Assembly: GCA_045638525.1 (NCBI GenBank) | Contig: JAZUBQ010000029.1 | Coordinates: 43,904-107,903, forward strand | Direction: 5' to 3' | Source: SIG452 sp045638525 | Lineage (GTDB): Bacteria > Bacillota > Clostridia > UMGS1840 | Length of the DNA: 64,000 bases | Part shown: positions 19,598 to 28,883 of the stretch, one piece after another | Layout: each line of letters begins with the position of its first letter | How positions within the stretch are numbered: the stretch's first letter is position 1 | Notes under the pieces: generated by a model | What the model was told of the DNA's origin: nothing | Seen by the model: the letters and a program-made list of their open reading frames with translations, nothing else | Database searches by the model: none | Translations under genes and position numbers: made by a program

Positions 19598-21022
19598 TTA
19601 CTTGCACTTGCCGGGGCATTCTTTTCCGTCCCAGCAGTATGTGCATACTTTACATTTGTCTAAGCCGATGGATTCCACCATATCATCCAAACGATGATAT
19701 TTTAAGGTGGTGAAGCCCATTTCTTTCCGGATGGCTTCTACCATTTCCTGATAATTCTGATGATCGGGGTTGGTGTAGGTTTCCATTGTTTTTTCGTCCA
19801 CGTTGTCGCCTTCTCTTAAAGCAATCATACGGCGGGCAATTAAATCCATATCGGAGCCGGAACGGGAGAAATTCAGATATTTACATCCGAACATAATGGG
19901 AGGACAAGCAGGACGGATATGAACCTGTTTAGCCCCTCTTTGATACAAAAAGTCAGCAGTTTCACGAAGCTGAGTTCCGCGAACGATGGAGTCGTCAATT
20001 AAGACCATATCTTTGTTACGGATAAGTTCCTCCACGGGAATCAGTTTCATTTTTGCGATTTTGTTACGCTCGGTCTGCACCTGCGGCATAAAGGAACGTG
20101 CCCAGGTGGGAGTGTATTTAATGAAAGGTCTTGCAAAGGGGATTTCAGATTTATTGGCATATCCAATAGCGTGAGGAGTACCGGAATCGGGAACCCCCGC
20201 CACCATATGTGCATTCACATCGTCTCGCATTGCAAGAAGTTCCCCGCAGTTGTAGCGCATTTGTTCTACGTTTACGCCTTCATAGGTGGAGGTAGGATAA
20301 CCAAAATACACCCACAAAAAGCTACAGATTTTCATTTCTTCGCCGGGAGCTTTTAGTGTCTGGATTCCATCGGGAGTTACCAATACAATTTCACCGGGTC
20401 CCAGTTCTTTTTCCTTGATATAGCCCAAATTAAAATATGCAAAACTTTCAAAAGTGACGCAACGAGAACCATCTTTTTTTCCTACGATTAACGGCGTTCT
20501 GCCCACACGGTCACGAGCGGCAAAAATCCCTCTTGCAGTTAACACCAACATCGACATAGAACCTTCGATTTTCTCCTGAGCGTAACGAATCCCTTCCACA
20601 ATGGAATCACATTGGTTGATTAACGATGCCACAAGCTCGGTCTGGTTAATCTGACCGCCACTCATTTCCAAAAAATGGGGATTCCCTTTTTCAAAGGCAA
20701 GTTTCACAAGATCGTCCATATTATTGATTCTGCCTACGGTGGTAATCGCAAAGTTACCTAAGTGACTACGCACAATCAGAGGCTGGGGGTCGGTATCAGA
20801 AATACAACCGATGCCGAAGTTTCCTTCCATTTCTTCCAAATCCCGACCGAATTTAATACGAAAAGGAGAGTTTTCAATATTATGAATGGCTCTGTTGAAA
20901 CCATTTTTCCCAAGTACGGCAAGTCCGCCGCGTTTGGTACCTAAATGAGAATGGTAGTCAGTTCCGAAAAATAAGTCCAGTACGCAATCCTCTTTGGAGG
21001 CTACGCCAAAAATTCCACCCAT
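19598..21022 (-). CDS. Amidophosphoribosyltransferase homologue lacking the N-terminal Cys
   Basis: A 474-residue PurF-family protein. The phosphoribosyltransferase half is intact, with the PRPP loop VLIDDSIVRGT. The glutaminase half is altered: the chain starts MGGIFGVAS, so the catalytic residue-2 cysteine is Gly. The usual GHVRY-type arginine and the NG oxyanion pair are also missing (GIGCISDTDPQP, VGRINN). The C-terminus carries a Cys cluster, CKVCTYC and CPGKC, that could bind a metal or Fe-S cluster. PurF-like proteins of this MGG type are widespread in Clostridia beside a normal PurF. AAAGGAG before ATG 21022 fixes the start. Monocistronic. Confidence 0.82.
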   Translation of the reverse strand: MGGIFGVASKEDCVLDLFFGTDYHSHLGTKRGGLAVLGKNGFNRAIHNIENSPFRIKFGRDLEEMEGNFGIGCISDTDPQPLIVRSHLGNFAITTVGRINNMDDLVKLAFEKGNPHFLEMSGGQINQTELVASLINQCDSIVEGIRYAQEKIEGSMSMLVLTARGIFAARDRVGRTPLIVGKKDGSRCVTFESFAYFNLGYIKEKELGPGEIVLVTPDGIQTLKAPGEEMKICSFLWVYFGYPTSTYEGVNVEQMRYNCGELLAMRDDVNAHMVAGVPDSGTPHAIGYANKSEIPFARPFIKYTPTWARSFMPQVQTERNKIAKMKLIPVEELIRNKDMVLIDDSIVRGTQLRETADFLYQRGAKQVHIRPACPPIMFGCKYLNFSRSGSDMDLIARRMIALREGDNVDEKTMETYTNPDHQNYQEMVEAIRKEMGFTTLKYHRLDDMVESIGLDKCKVCTYCWDGKECPGKCK

Positions 21023-21096
21023 AGTTTTAATCTCCTTTTTCATTTTGATTTGTTGATTTTTAAAAATACTACGGCATATTACCATAGGATACTTGT

Positions 21097-21125
21097 ATTA
21101 TATACGATTTTTAAAAAAATTGCAA
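21097..21125 (-). promoter_or_regulatory. Promoter of the purF homologue
   Basis: Minus strand: -35 TTGCAA (21125-21120), 17-bp spacer, -10 TATAAT (21102-21097). Confidence 0.82.
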
Positions 21126-21208
21126 CCCTATTTCAGAAAAAACTCCCACGAATCTTTGATGGATAATCCATCATATTTTTGGAGATTTTCTATAATTCTC
21201 TCCATAAC

Positions 21209-21243
21209 AACAAAAAACTCGCAAACATATTTTTGCGAGTTTT
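21209..21243. terminator. Terminator of the pgk-tpiA-gpmI-gtrA operon
   Basis: Long A/T-capped stem AAAACTCGCAAA with TTTGCGAGTTTT and T-runs on both strands. It lies between the repeat at 21271-21388 and the purF homologue promoter. Confidence 0.85.
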
Positions 21244-21270
21244 TTCGTTAATTCATATGCCGGTTAAAAA

Positions 21271-21388
21271 GAAAAAAATGAAGCAGCGTTGACAAACCGA
21301 GCCGCAGGGTCATCCGAAACTGTACAAAGCTACAGCGAGTGACGAAGTTTGTTAATAGCAAGGCAAAACCTTGTGGTCTGCGCTTTTT
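21271..21388. repeat. Dispersed palindromic repeat, second copy of type A/B
   Basis: Outer GCAG/CTGC stem (21283-21286, 21378-21381). Inner 9-bp stem 21289-21297 with 21347-21355 (one G-U). Inside it, GTCA/TGAC (21309-21312, 21340-21343) brackets the CCGAA...CGAG internal loop and the CTGTA/TACAG hairpin. There is an extra CAAGG/CCTTG hairpin at 21359-21373. Stem sequences differ from the copy at 2353-2520 while pairing is kept; the loop motifs CCGAA, GTACAAAG and CGAGTG are unchanged. Confidence 0.62.
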
Positions 21389-21787
21389 TTACTTTTTAAA
21401 GGTGAAGAACTTTTGCAAAATAAATGTAACGGGTACACCGATTGCCGCCGCCAAAACGGATGCAATCAGATGATGCCATTCCAGAATGTTATAAACAACA
21501 AATACTACTCCGTTCTGAATTAAAAAATTGGGAACGGTGGCAACGGCATATTTTACCAGTTTATTCCACGCAAGTTTTTCTTGAAATGTGAAGTGGCTGT
21601 TTAACAGGTAGGAAACCAAAAATCCCGCCAGATACCCAACCACATAGGCAACATTAACGCCAAGAAGGTCTGCCAGTAAAGCGGACAGCACAATGGTAGT
21701 TAAGGTATTCACTCCGCCAATCACAACAAAAAGGATGAAATCTTTTTTCAAAAATAAGTTTTTGAAAAGTTCAATCAACTTGCACAT
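21389..21787 (-). CDS. GtrA family membrane protein
   Basis: A 132-residue protein with four hydrophobic segments and the GtrA signatures GGVNTLTT near the start and the LNSHFTF stretch mid-protein. GtrA proteins are thought to help move polyprenyl-linked sugars across the membrane for surface polysaccharide glucosylation. The ATG at 21787 begins one base after the gpmI stop, so translation is probably coupled; a TTG at 21799 is an alternative start. It is the last gene of the glycolytic operon. The link to glycolysis looks positional only. Confidence 0.85.
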   Translation of the reverse strand: MCKLIELFKNLFLKKDFILFVVIGGVNTLTTIVLSALLADLLGVNVAYVVGYLAGFLVSYLLNSHFTFQEKLAWNKLVKYAVATVPNFLIQNGVVFVVYNILEWHHLIASVLAAAIGVPVTFILQKFFTFKK

Positions 21788-21788
21788 C

Positions 21789-23303
21789 TTATTTTGCAAT
21801 CAGGCTCTTACCAGTCATTTCTTCGGGCTGAGGCAGTTCCATCAGTTCCAGCATAGTGGGACAAACATCTGCCAGGCAACCGCCGTCTTTTAAGGTTAAA
21901 TCCCCTGCTCCGCAAACGATGAAGGGAACAGCATTGGTAGTATGTGCGGTTACAATCCCTTCTTCATCGGAGAACATTAAGTCTGCGTTACCGTGGTCTG
22001 CGGTAATCACTGCGATACCACCTTTTGCTAAAATTGCTTCCACGGTTTCTTTCATGCAATCATCCACTGCTTTTACTGCTGCGGTTGCTGCATCAAACAC
22101 ACCTGTGTGACCAACCATATCACAGTTTGCATAGTTTAAGATGATCACATCATATTTGTCGGAATTGATGCGGTTTAATACTTCGTCTTTTACTTCATAT
22201 GCAGACATTTCAGGCTGTAAATCATAGGTTGCAACTTTGGGAGATGCAATTAACGCTCTGTCTTCCCCTGCAAATTCTGCTTCCACACCACCGTTAAAGA
22301 AGAAGGTAACGTGTGCATATTTTTCGGTTTCTGCAATTCTGAGCTGTTTTAACCCTTTGTCGGAAATATATTCACCGAAGGTATTTTTCAAGCTCTGAGG
22401 TTTGTATGCCACAGATACGTTGGGCATGGTTGCATCGTACTGAGTCATACATACATAGAATAAGGGGAAAAATTCACGGGTGAAACCGTCAAACGCTTCG
22501 TCTACAAAGGTACGGGTGATTTCTCTTGCTCTATCGGGACGGAAGTTAAAGAAAATTAAGCTGTCGTTTTCGGAGATGGTTTTTGCACCGTCAATTACGG
22601 TAGGCAGAACGAACTCGTCCACCACTTCTTTTGCATAGGATGCGGTGATTGCTTCGTCAGCAGAAGCTGCAGTTTCGCCAACGCCTTTTACCATAGCGCT
22701 GTATGCTTTTTCCACACGTTCCCAACGGTTGTCTCTATCCATTGCATAGTATCTGCCCATAATGGTGGCAATTTTACCTACGCCGATTTTTTTCATTTCG
22801 TCTTCCAACTGTGCCAGATATTCTTTTGCGGAAGAAGGCGGAACGTCACGACCGTCTAAGAAACAATGCACATACACTTCGGATAAACCGTTTTTCTGTG
22901 CCATTTCCAGCAAACCGTATAAGTGAGTGTTGTGGCTGTGCACACCACCGTCGGACAATAAGCCCATTAAGTGCAAAGCGGTGCCGTTCTTCTTACAATT
23001 TTCCATTGCAGCTAAAAGAACATCATTATCAAAAAATTCGCCGTCTTTGATGGCTTTGGTGATACGGGTTAATTCCTGATATACAATTCTTCCTGCACCG
23101 ATGTTGGTGTGACCAACTTCGGAGTTCCCCATCTGACCATCGGGCAGACCAACTGCCATACCGCTGGCATCAATTAAGGTATTGGGATATTTTTCAATTA
23201 AAGTGTCGATATATTTATCGGAAACGGCTTTGATAGCGTTCCCCTTTTCTTCGGGGTTGTATCCATAACCGTCCATAATCAGTAATGCAATCGGTTTTTT
23301 CAT
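21789..23303 (-). CDS. gpmI: Cofactor-independent phosphoglycerate mutase
   Basis: A 504-residue Mn2+-dependent iPGM interconverting 3- and 2-phosphoglycerate in glycolysis. The first metal Asp is in IMDGYG (Asp11). The phosphoserine nucleophile is Ser61 in GQMGNSEVGH. Later metal motifs are NYANCDMVGHTG and ITADHGNADLM, followed by THTTN-like AHTTNAVPF. Length is typical. AGAAAGGA precedes the ATG. A strong hairpin (23325-23363) stands between tpiA and gpmI, so gpmI may be expressed at a lower level by read-through. Confidence 0.97.
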   Translation of the reverse strand: MKKPIALLIMDGYGYNPEEKGNAIKAVSDKYIDTLIEKYPNTLIDASGMAVGLPDGQMGNSEVGHTNIGAGRIVYQELTRITKAIKDGEFFDNDVLLAAMENCKKNGTALHLMGLLSDGGVHSHNTHLYGLLEMAQKNGLSEVYVHCFLDGRDVPPSSAKEYLAQLEDEMKKIGVGKIATIMGRYYAMDRDNRWERVEKAYSAMVKGVGETAASADEAITASYAKEVVDEFVLPTVIDGAKTISENDSLIFFNFRPDRAREITRTFVDEAFDGFTREFFPLFYVCMTQYDATMPNVSVAYKPQSLKNTFGEYISDKGLKQLRIAETEKYAHVTFFFNGGVEAEFAGEDRALIASPKVATYDLQPEMSAYEVKDEVLNRINSDKYDVIILNYANCDMVGHTGVFDAATAAVKAVDDCMKETVEAILAKGGIAVITADHGNADLMFSDEEGIVTAHTTNAVPFIVCGAGDLTLKDGGCLADVCPTMLELMELPQPEEMTGKSLIAK

Positions 23304-23324
23304 ACTGTTTTTCCTTTCTCTTGG

Positions 23325-23363
23325 AAAATGGCAAGAGTTCTTTTAAAAGCTCTTGCCATTTTT
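23325..23363 (-). terminator. Intercistronic terminator between tpiA and gpmI
   Basis: 13-bp stem AAAATGGCAAGAG (23325-23337) with CTCTTGCCATTTT (23350-23362), T-run on the plus strand and A-rich/T-run symmetry on the minus strand. No promoter is visible before gpmI, so it probably attenuates rather than ends the operon. Confidence 0.75.
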
Positions 23364-23399
23364 CTTCAATTTAAAATAAGTTCAGTTTTCTGATACAAC

Positions 23400-24152
23400 T
23401 TATTTGCAGGCATTAATAATAGTGGTGAAGTCTTCGCCTTTTAAGGAAGCACCACCGATTAAACCACCGTCGATGTTGGGCATAGCCAAAAGTCCTGCTG
23501 CGTTTTTCGCATTCATGCTGCCGCCGTATAAAATTTTGATCACGTCAGCAACATCTGCAGAATACAGGTCAGCTAAACATTCACGAATGAATGCACAAAC
23601 TTCTTCTGCCTGTTCGTCGGTTGCGGTTTTGCCGGTACCGATTGCCCAGATGGGTTCGTAAGCAACAACCACTTTTTTTGCATCGTCTGCAGAGATTTCT
23701 GCAAATGCTTTCACAACCTGGTCTTTGATTAAGTCGTTGGTGATACCTTTTTCACGGTCTTCTAATTTTTCACCTACGCAAACTACGGGGATGATGTTTT
23801 TTTCTAAAGCTTTGATGGTTTTTTTGTTAACGGTTTCATCGGTTTCAGCAAAGTATTCTCTTCTTTCGGAGTGACCGATTACTACATAGGTAACGCCTAA
23901 GTCCAATAACATATCAGCGCTTACTTCACCGGTGTATGCACCGCTTTCCATAAAATGGAGGTTCTGTGCACCGATGTTTAATTTGGTGCCTTTTGCAGCT
24001 TCCACTGCGTTTGCAATACAAACGAAAGGTACACAAGCTAACACATCACAATTTGCACCGTCCACAGCCGCTTTGAAAGAGTTAATCAGTTCAGCGGTTT
24101 CGGAAGGTTTTTTATTCATTTTCCAGTTGCCTGCAATCAATTTAGTTCTCAT
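23400..24152 (-). CDS. tpiA: Triosephosphate isomerase
   Basis: A 250-residue TIM-barrel enzyme interconverting DHAP and glyceraldehyde-3-phosphate. Catalytic features are visible: Lys in GNWKMN, His in VIGHSERR, Glu in VAYEPIWAIGTGK and the phosphate-binding YGGSMNAKN and GGLIGGASL. Normal length. It starts 20 nt after the pgk stop, in one operon with pgk and gpmI covering lower glycolysis. Confidence 0.98.
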   Translation of the reverse strand: MRTKLIAGNWKMNKKPSETAELINSFKAAVDGANCDVLACVPFVCIANAVEAAKGTKLNIGAQNLHFMESGAYTGEVSADMLLDLGVTYVVIGHSERREYFAETDETVNKKTIKALEKNIIPVVCVGEKLEDREKGITNDLIKDQVVKAFAEISADDAKKVVVAYEPIWAIGTGKTATDEQAEEVCAFIRECLADLYSADVADVIKILYGGSMNAKNAAGLLAMPNIDGGLIGGASLKGEDFTTIINACK

Positions 24153-24172
24153 TTTTTTAATCTCACTTTCTA

Positions 24173-25354
24173 TTATTTATCGTTTAAGCAATCAATACCG
24201 GGCAGAACGATACCTTCTAAAAATTCTAAGGAAGCGCCGCCACCGGTGGAGATGTGGGTTACTTTATCGCCGAAACCGAACTGTTCAACAGCTGCTGCAG
24301 AGTCACCGCCACCAATGATGGAGATGGAATCGGAAGCTGCGATAGCTTCTGCTACAGAGATGGTACCTTTTGCAAAGTTGGACATTTCAAATACGCCCAT
24401 AGGTCCGTTCCAGATAACGGTTTTTGCATTTTTTACAACATCGGAGAATAAAGCGATGGTGTTAGCACCGATATCTAAGCCTTCCCAGTCAGCAGGAATC
24501 TGTTTGGAATCAACGGTTTTGAAGTTTGCATCGTTGGAGAAACCGTCTGCAACAACAGTATCAACAGGCAGATACATTTTTACGCCTTTTGCTTCTGCTT
24601 TTGCCAGCAGTTCTTTCGCTAAGTCTAATTTATCGTTTTCGCAAATGGATTTACCGATTTCATAGCCCTGTGCTTTTAAGAAGGTGTATGCCATACCGCC
24701 ACCGATGATTAAAGAATCAACTTTTTCAATCAGGTTGTTGATAACGCCGATTTTATCGGAAACTTTTGCACCACCTAAGATTGCAACGAAAGGTCTTTCG
24801 GGGTTGGATAATGCTTTGCCCATGATGTCGATTTCTTTCTGAATCAGATAACCGCAAACTGCAGGTAAGTAATCAGCAACACCTGCGGTGGAAGCGTGTG
24901 CTCTGTGTGCAGTACCGAACGCATCGTTTACATAAACTTCTGCTAAAGAAGCCAAAGCTTTGGAAAATTCGGGATCGTTCTTTTCTTCTTCTTTATGGAA
25001 ACGAACGTTTTCTAAACAGATCACGTCGCCATCTTTCATATCAGCAACCAATGCTTTTGCGCTGTCACCGATAACGTCTTCTGCTAATTTTACTTCTTTT
25101 CCTAAGATTTCAGATAATCTTTTGGTAACGGGAGCAAGGCTGTATTTCATGTTGAATTCGCCTTTGGGTCTGCCCATATGAGAACACAGAATAACTTTTG
25201 CACCCTGTTCCATTAAGTATTTGATGGTGGGTAATGCACCGTTGATTCTGTTTTCATCGGTGATATTTTTGTTTTCATCCAGGGGAACGTTAAAGTCACA
25301 TCTAACCAGGACTTTTTTGCCTGCTACCTGAATATCTTCAATAGTTTTTTTCAT
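24173..25354 (-). CDS. pgk: Phosphoglycerate kinase
   Basis: A 393-residue enzyme transferring phosphate from 1,3-bisphosphoglycerate to ADP. The N-terminal domain has VRCDFNVPLDE and CSHMGRPKGE; the nucleotide domain has ILGGAKVSDKI, NGPMGVFE and GGGDSAAAVEQFG followed by STGGGASLEFLEG. Length is normal. AAAGGAG precedes the ATG. First gene of the glycolytic operon behind the promoter at 25431-25459. Confidence 0.98.
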   Translation of the reverse strand: MKKTIEDIQVAGKKVLVRCDFNVPLDENKNITDENRINGALPTIKYLMEQGAKVILCSHMGRPKGEFNMKYSLAPVTKRLSEILGKEVKLAEDVIGDSAKALVADMKDGDVICLENVRFHKEEEKNDPEFSKALASLAEVYVNDAFGTAHRAHASTAGVADYLPAVCGYLIQKEIDIMGKALSNPERPFVAILGGAKVSDKIGVINNLIEKVDSLIIGGGMAYTFLKAQGYEIGKSICENDKLDLAKELLAKAEAKGVKMYLPVDTVVADGFSNDANFKTVDSKQIPADWEGLDIGANTIALFSDVVKNAKTVIWNGPMGVFEMSNFAKGTISVAEAIAASDSISIIGGGDSAAAVEQFGFGDKVTHISTGGGASLEFLEGIVLPGIDCLNDK

Positions 25355-25430
25355 AGGATAATTCTCCTTTTTCTGTATAGATTATAATTTTTATGCAATT
25401 AGATGTCGCAGACAAAATCTGCCATATACT

Positions 25431-25459
25431 ATATTACTACATTTTTTCCCGATTTTCAA
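25431..25459 (-). promoter_or_regulatory. Promoter of the pgk operon
   Basis: Minus strand: -35 TTGAAA (25459-25454), 17-bp spacer, -10 TAATAT (25436-25431). The leader of about 70 nt contains a GGCAGATTTTGTCTGC hairpin. Confidence 0.75.
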
Positions 25460-25573
25460 GTGGAATTACGAATTTTTTTAAAAAATGTGAGCATTTTATC
25501 AATATTTTTGAATGAAAGTGGAAATTTTATACAATTTACACGAAAAAAATGATTGGTTTTTCCTGCTTTTCTA

Positions 25574-25602
25574 TTGATTTTTTCGGAAAAATCTGTTATA
25601 AT
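25574..25602 (+). promoter_or_regulatory. Promoter of the rluD-type operon
   Basis: -35 TTGATT (25574-25579), 17-bp spacer, -10 TATAAT (25597-25602). The start near 25609 lies about 25 nt before the first ATG. Confidence 0.85.
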
Positions 25603-25634
25603 ATCCGTAATTATTTTGTTCACAAGAGGATGCT

Positions 25635-26609
25635 ATGAGAAAATTCACCATAAACCGCAACGACGCGGACTTAAGGCTTGATAAATTCATAAAAAAAGTG
25701 TTGAAATTTGCGCCCGATTCATTGATTTACAAATATCTTCGGAAAAAGCGAATCAAAGTAAACGGCAAAAAAGAAGAAATCTCCTACAAACTGCAAGTAG
25801 GGGATATCTTGGAATTTTATGTGAATGACGATCTGTTTTTTGATGCCCAGGAAAACGAAAATTCTTTCCTGAAAATTAAGCCTGATTTAGACATTTTATA
25901 TGAAGATGAAAACATTATGCTCATCCACAAAAAAGTGGGGGTTGTGGTTCATACCGATGAAAAAGAAAATTTTAACACCTTGATTTCTCATATTTTATCT
26001 TACTTATACCAAAAAGGCGAATACAATCCCGAAGAAGAACTCTCCTTCCGTCCTGCCCTTTGCAATCGGATTGACCGAAACACGGGTGGGATTGTGATTG
26101 CCGCAAAAAATGCTGTGGCACTCCGGGCAGTCAACGAAGCCATCAAACAAAACGAAACCGAGAAGAAATATCTGTGTCTGGTATCCGGAATTTTGCAGAA
26201 GAAAGAACAGACTATGACAGCATACCACTATAAAGACGAAGTAAAAAAACAAGTCTATGTGTCGGATCGTAAAAAAGACGGCTACAAGGAAATGATTACC
26301 AAATACCGTGTGTTAAAAGAAACCCACTTACACGAATGCCCCGTATCTTTGGTGGAGGTTCACCTAATCACAGGCAGAACCCATCAGATTCGTGCCCATT
26401 TTGCTCATATCGGACATCCCTTAGTCGGTGACGGAAAATACGGTAAAAATGAAATCAATAAAAAATTCAATGCCAAATATCAGTATTTATATGCCTACCG
26501 TTTCCGTTTCACTTTAAAAGATAAAGAAAATCCGCTTTATTACCTGAACGGACGGATTTTTGAAATTGATAAAATCCCCTTCTTAGAATGGGAAGGACTG
26601 AAAAAATAG
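25635..26609 (+). CDS. RluC/RluD-type 23S rRNA pseudouridine synthase
   Basis: A 324-residue RNA-modifying enzyme. Residues 1-65 form an S4 RNA-binding domain (NRNDADLRLDKFIKK, KRIKVNGKK). The catalytic core follows, with NRIDRNTGG, the form of the HRLDxxTSG motif holding the catalytic Asp, and RTHQIRAHFAHIGHP. The leading NRID in place of HRLD is a modest departure. The target uridine cannot be told from sequence. First gene of a plus-strand unit that continues without a terminator through rsmG and three glycosidase-like genes. Confidence 0.88.
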   Translation: MRKFTINRNDADLRLDKFIKKVLKFAPDSLIYKYLRKKRIKVNGKKEEISYKLQVGDILEFYVNDDLFFDAQENENSFLKIKPDLDILYEDENIMLIHKKVGVVVHTDEKENFNTLISHILSYLYQKGEYNPEEELSFRPALCNRIDRNTGGIVIAAKNAVALRAVNEAIKQNETEKKYLCLVSGILQKKEQTMTAYHYKDEVKKQVYVSDRKKDGYKEMITKYRVLKETHLHECPVSLVEVHLITGRTHQIRAHFAHIGHPLVGDGKYGKNEINKKFNAKYQYLYAYRFRFTLKDKENPLYYLNGRIFEIDKIPFLEWEGLKK

Positions 26610-26633
26610 TTTTCCGAAAGGAATCACAAAAAA

Positions 26634-27338
26634 ATGTTAGAACGCTTACAAGATTATTTAATAAAGCAAACTATCACGCCCACAGACGAAATGATGAATC
26701 GCTTCCGGAAGTTTTCGGATTTGCTTCGGGAGTGGAACGAAAAAATCAATCTAACCGCTATCACCGAACCGGACGAAATTGAACTCAAACATTTTATCGA
26801 CAGTTTAACCATTTTGCAAACGGGAAAAATGCAAGGGTCTGTCATTGATATCGGATGCGGAGCGGGATTCCCCTCCTTTCCCTTAAAAATTGCACGTCCC
26901 GATCTGGAGGTAACTCTTTTGGATTCGTTAAACAAGCGAGTGCTGTTCCAAAACGAAGTGATTAAAGAACTGAATCTTACCGATATCCATACCGTACATT
27001 CCAGAGGAGAAGACGGCGGCAAAAATCCAGACCTCCGTGAAAAATTTGACATTGCCACCGCAAGAGCGGTTTCCTCCCTTCCCTCCCTCATTGAACTCTG
27101 CATCCCCTTTGTGAAGGTGGGCGGATACTTTATCGCTTTAAAAGGCTCCAATGTGGAAGAAGAAATTGCCGCATCCAAAAAAGCCTTAAAAGAACTGAAT
27201 GCAGAAATTGAAACGGTGCTTTCTTTCCAGCTTCCACATTCGGAAGACGGACGAAACATCGTTGTGATAAAAAAACTGGCAAAAACCTTGCCCAAATATC
27301 CCAGAAACGCACCAAAGCCTATCAAACAACCTCTATAA
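26634..27338 (+). CDS. rsmG: 16S rRNA m7G527 methyltransferase
   Basis: A 234-residue SAM-dependent methyltransferase (GidB/RsmG), which methylates G527 of 16S rRNA; its loss gives low-level streptomycin resistance. Seen: EWNEKINLTAI near the N-terminus, the SAM loop DIGCGAGFPSFPLKIARPD, TLLDSLNKRV, and ARAVSSLPSL. The C-terminus is basic. GAAAGGAA precedes the ATG. It sits between a pseudouridine synthase and glycosidase-like genes, with an 18-nt gap to the latter. Confidence 0.96.
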   Translation: MLERLQDYLIKQTITPTDEMMNRFRKFSDLLREWNEKINLTAITEPDEIELKHFIDSLTILQTGKMQGSVIDIGCGAGFPSFPLKIARPDLEVTLLDSLNKRVLFQNEVIKELNLTDIHTVHSRGEDGGKNPDLREKFDIATARAVSSLPSLIELCIPFVKVGGYFIALKGSNVEEEIAASKKALKELNAEIETVLSFQLPHSEDGRNIVVIKKLAKTLPKYPRNAPKPIKQPL

Positions 27339-27357
27339 AAGAAAGGAACCAACCATT

Positions 27358-28860
27358 ATGTTTATTGACATTAAAGACAGAAGAGAAGTATTTTGGGAAA
27401 ATTCCATGATTATCCCTGAACATACCACAGCAGAACTGAAATTACATCATCCCGTAAAACACGAACTCGCGGTAACCTTTGATGCTCCGTGGGAAGGCGC
27501 AGGCGTTGGGTATGTTGTGACCATCAAAGATGGTGACATCTACCGTATGTACTATGTGTGCGATATCCCTGCAACTCACGACTTTTTCAGTACCCGTGTG
27601 GTTTGTATGATGGAATCTTCCGACTGCATACACTGGACCCGTCCCAACTTGGGTCTGCACGAACACGCAGGTTCTACCGACAACAACATTATTTTAATAA
27701 ATGCAAATGACGGAAAATTAGAAGAGCCGTTTGATAACTTCTTTGTATTTCTGGATGAAAATCCCGACTGTAAACCCGAAGAAAAATATAAAGCCATTGC
27801 TTTCTGCCGTAACTTGGAAGATAAAGAATTAAAACATTGGTTAAGCCCCCGTGAACTGTGGTTATACACTTCCGCAGACGGTATCCGATTCACAAGAAAT
27901 CGTCTGGTTGTGGATTCCGACTTTGTTGGTCGTGGCGGTTTTGACAGTGTAAACACCGTTTGGTGGGACAAAGATGACCAAAAATATCATTGCTTTGTGC
28001 GTGTATTTATGAAAGACAGAGTCCGTGATATCAAACATATGACCTCCACTGACTTTGTGAACTGGACAGAACCCGTTCTCTTAAATTACGGTGACAGCGA
28101 AGAATATGAATTATACACCAATCACATTATGAAATATTACCGTGCGCCCCATATGTTTATCGGTTTCCCCATGAGATATGTGCAGAGAACTCATTTGGGC
28201 AAAAACTTTGAACAGATGAACGGTCCTGAAGGTGCAAGATTAAGACGGGAACGTTCCGAAAAAATCGAACTCAGAATGGGTACCGCCATCACCGACAGCT
28301 TATTTATGGCGTCCCGTGACGGTGACGTTTGGAAACGTTATGACGAAATGTTCTTTGAAAGAGAACAGGAACATAAACATAACTGGTCCTACGGTGACTT
28401 CAGTTGCCCGATGTACCCCTTATTTGAAACCGATATGCCCGAACCCTGGGACGGCAAAGAAATTTCGTTCCTGCTCCACGAAGGTGCGGGAATGCCCATT
28501 GCACATACTCTGTATCGTCATTCCATCCGTCTGGACGGTTTTGCTTCCTATCACGCAGACTATGATGTAAAACAGGTAACCACAAAATCCATTCTCTTTA
28601 CCGGTAATGAATTACACTTAAACTTCTCTACTTCTGCATTGGGTTGGATTTATGTGGATGTGTTAGATGCCAACAACAAACCTATGGAAGAATTCCATAG
28701 CTGTGAACTGTTTGGTAACACCACCGACAGAATCGTATACTTCGGAGATTCCAAAGATGTATCTTCTTTGCAAGGCAAAGTAATCCGTCTGAGATTCACT
28801 ATGAGAAGTGCAGACCTGTATTCCTACAAATTTGAAACCGCAGAAGAACCCAAAGAATAA
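27358..28860 (+). CDS. Beta-propeller glycosidase-like protein, copy 1
   Basis: A 500-residue intracellular protein (no signal peptide). Repeated blade-like segments (CMMESSDCIHWTRPNLGL, WLYTSADGIRF, HMTSTDFVNWTEPVLL, FMASRDGDVWKRYDEMF) match the five-bladed propeller of GH32/43/62/68-type hydrolases. A C-terminal beta-sandwich-like part (about 400-495) follows. Catalytic acids cannot be assigned with confidence. It forms a tandem pair with the next gene (same length, clearly homologous throughout), and a GH20-like gene follows. A sugar-specific hydrolase or phosphorylase role is inferred. GAAAGGAA precedes the ATG. Confidence 0.65.
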   Translation: MFIDIKDRREVFWENSMIIPEHTTAELKLHHPVKHELAVTFDAPWEGAGVGYVVTIKDGDIYRMYYVCDIPATHDFFSTRVVCMMESSDCIHWTRPNLGLHEHAGSTDNNIILINANDGKLEEPFDNFFVFLDENPDCKPEEKYKAIAFCRNLEDKELKHWLSPRELWLYTSADGIRFTRNRLVVDSDFVGRGGFDSVNTVWWDKDDQKYHCFVRVFMKDRVRDIKHMTSTDFVNWTEPVLLNYGDSEEYELYTNHIMKYYRAPHMFIGFPMRYVQRTHLGKNFEQMNGPEGARLRRERSEKIELRMGTAITDSLFMASRDGDVWKRYDEMFFEREQEHKHNWSYGDFSCPMYPLFETDMPEPWDGKEISFLLHEGAGMPIAHTLYRHSIRLDGFASYHADYDVKQVTTKSILFTGNELHLNFSTSALGWIYVDVLDANNKPMEEFHSCELFGNTTDRIVYFGDSKDVSSLQGKVIRLRFTMRSADLYSYKFETAEEPKE

Positions 28861-28883
28861 TCCAAAGAAAGGATTTTTTCCCT

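Noticed and set aside
19312..19663. Several overlapping open frames around 19.3-19.6 kb
   Set aside because: They arise from GC-rich dispersed repeats with few stop codons; no family, no ribosome sites.
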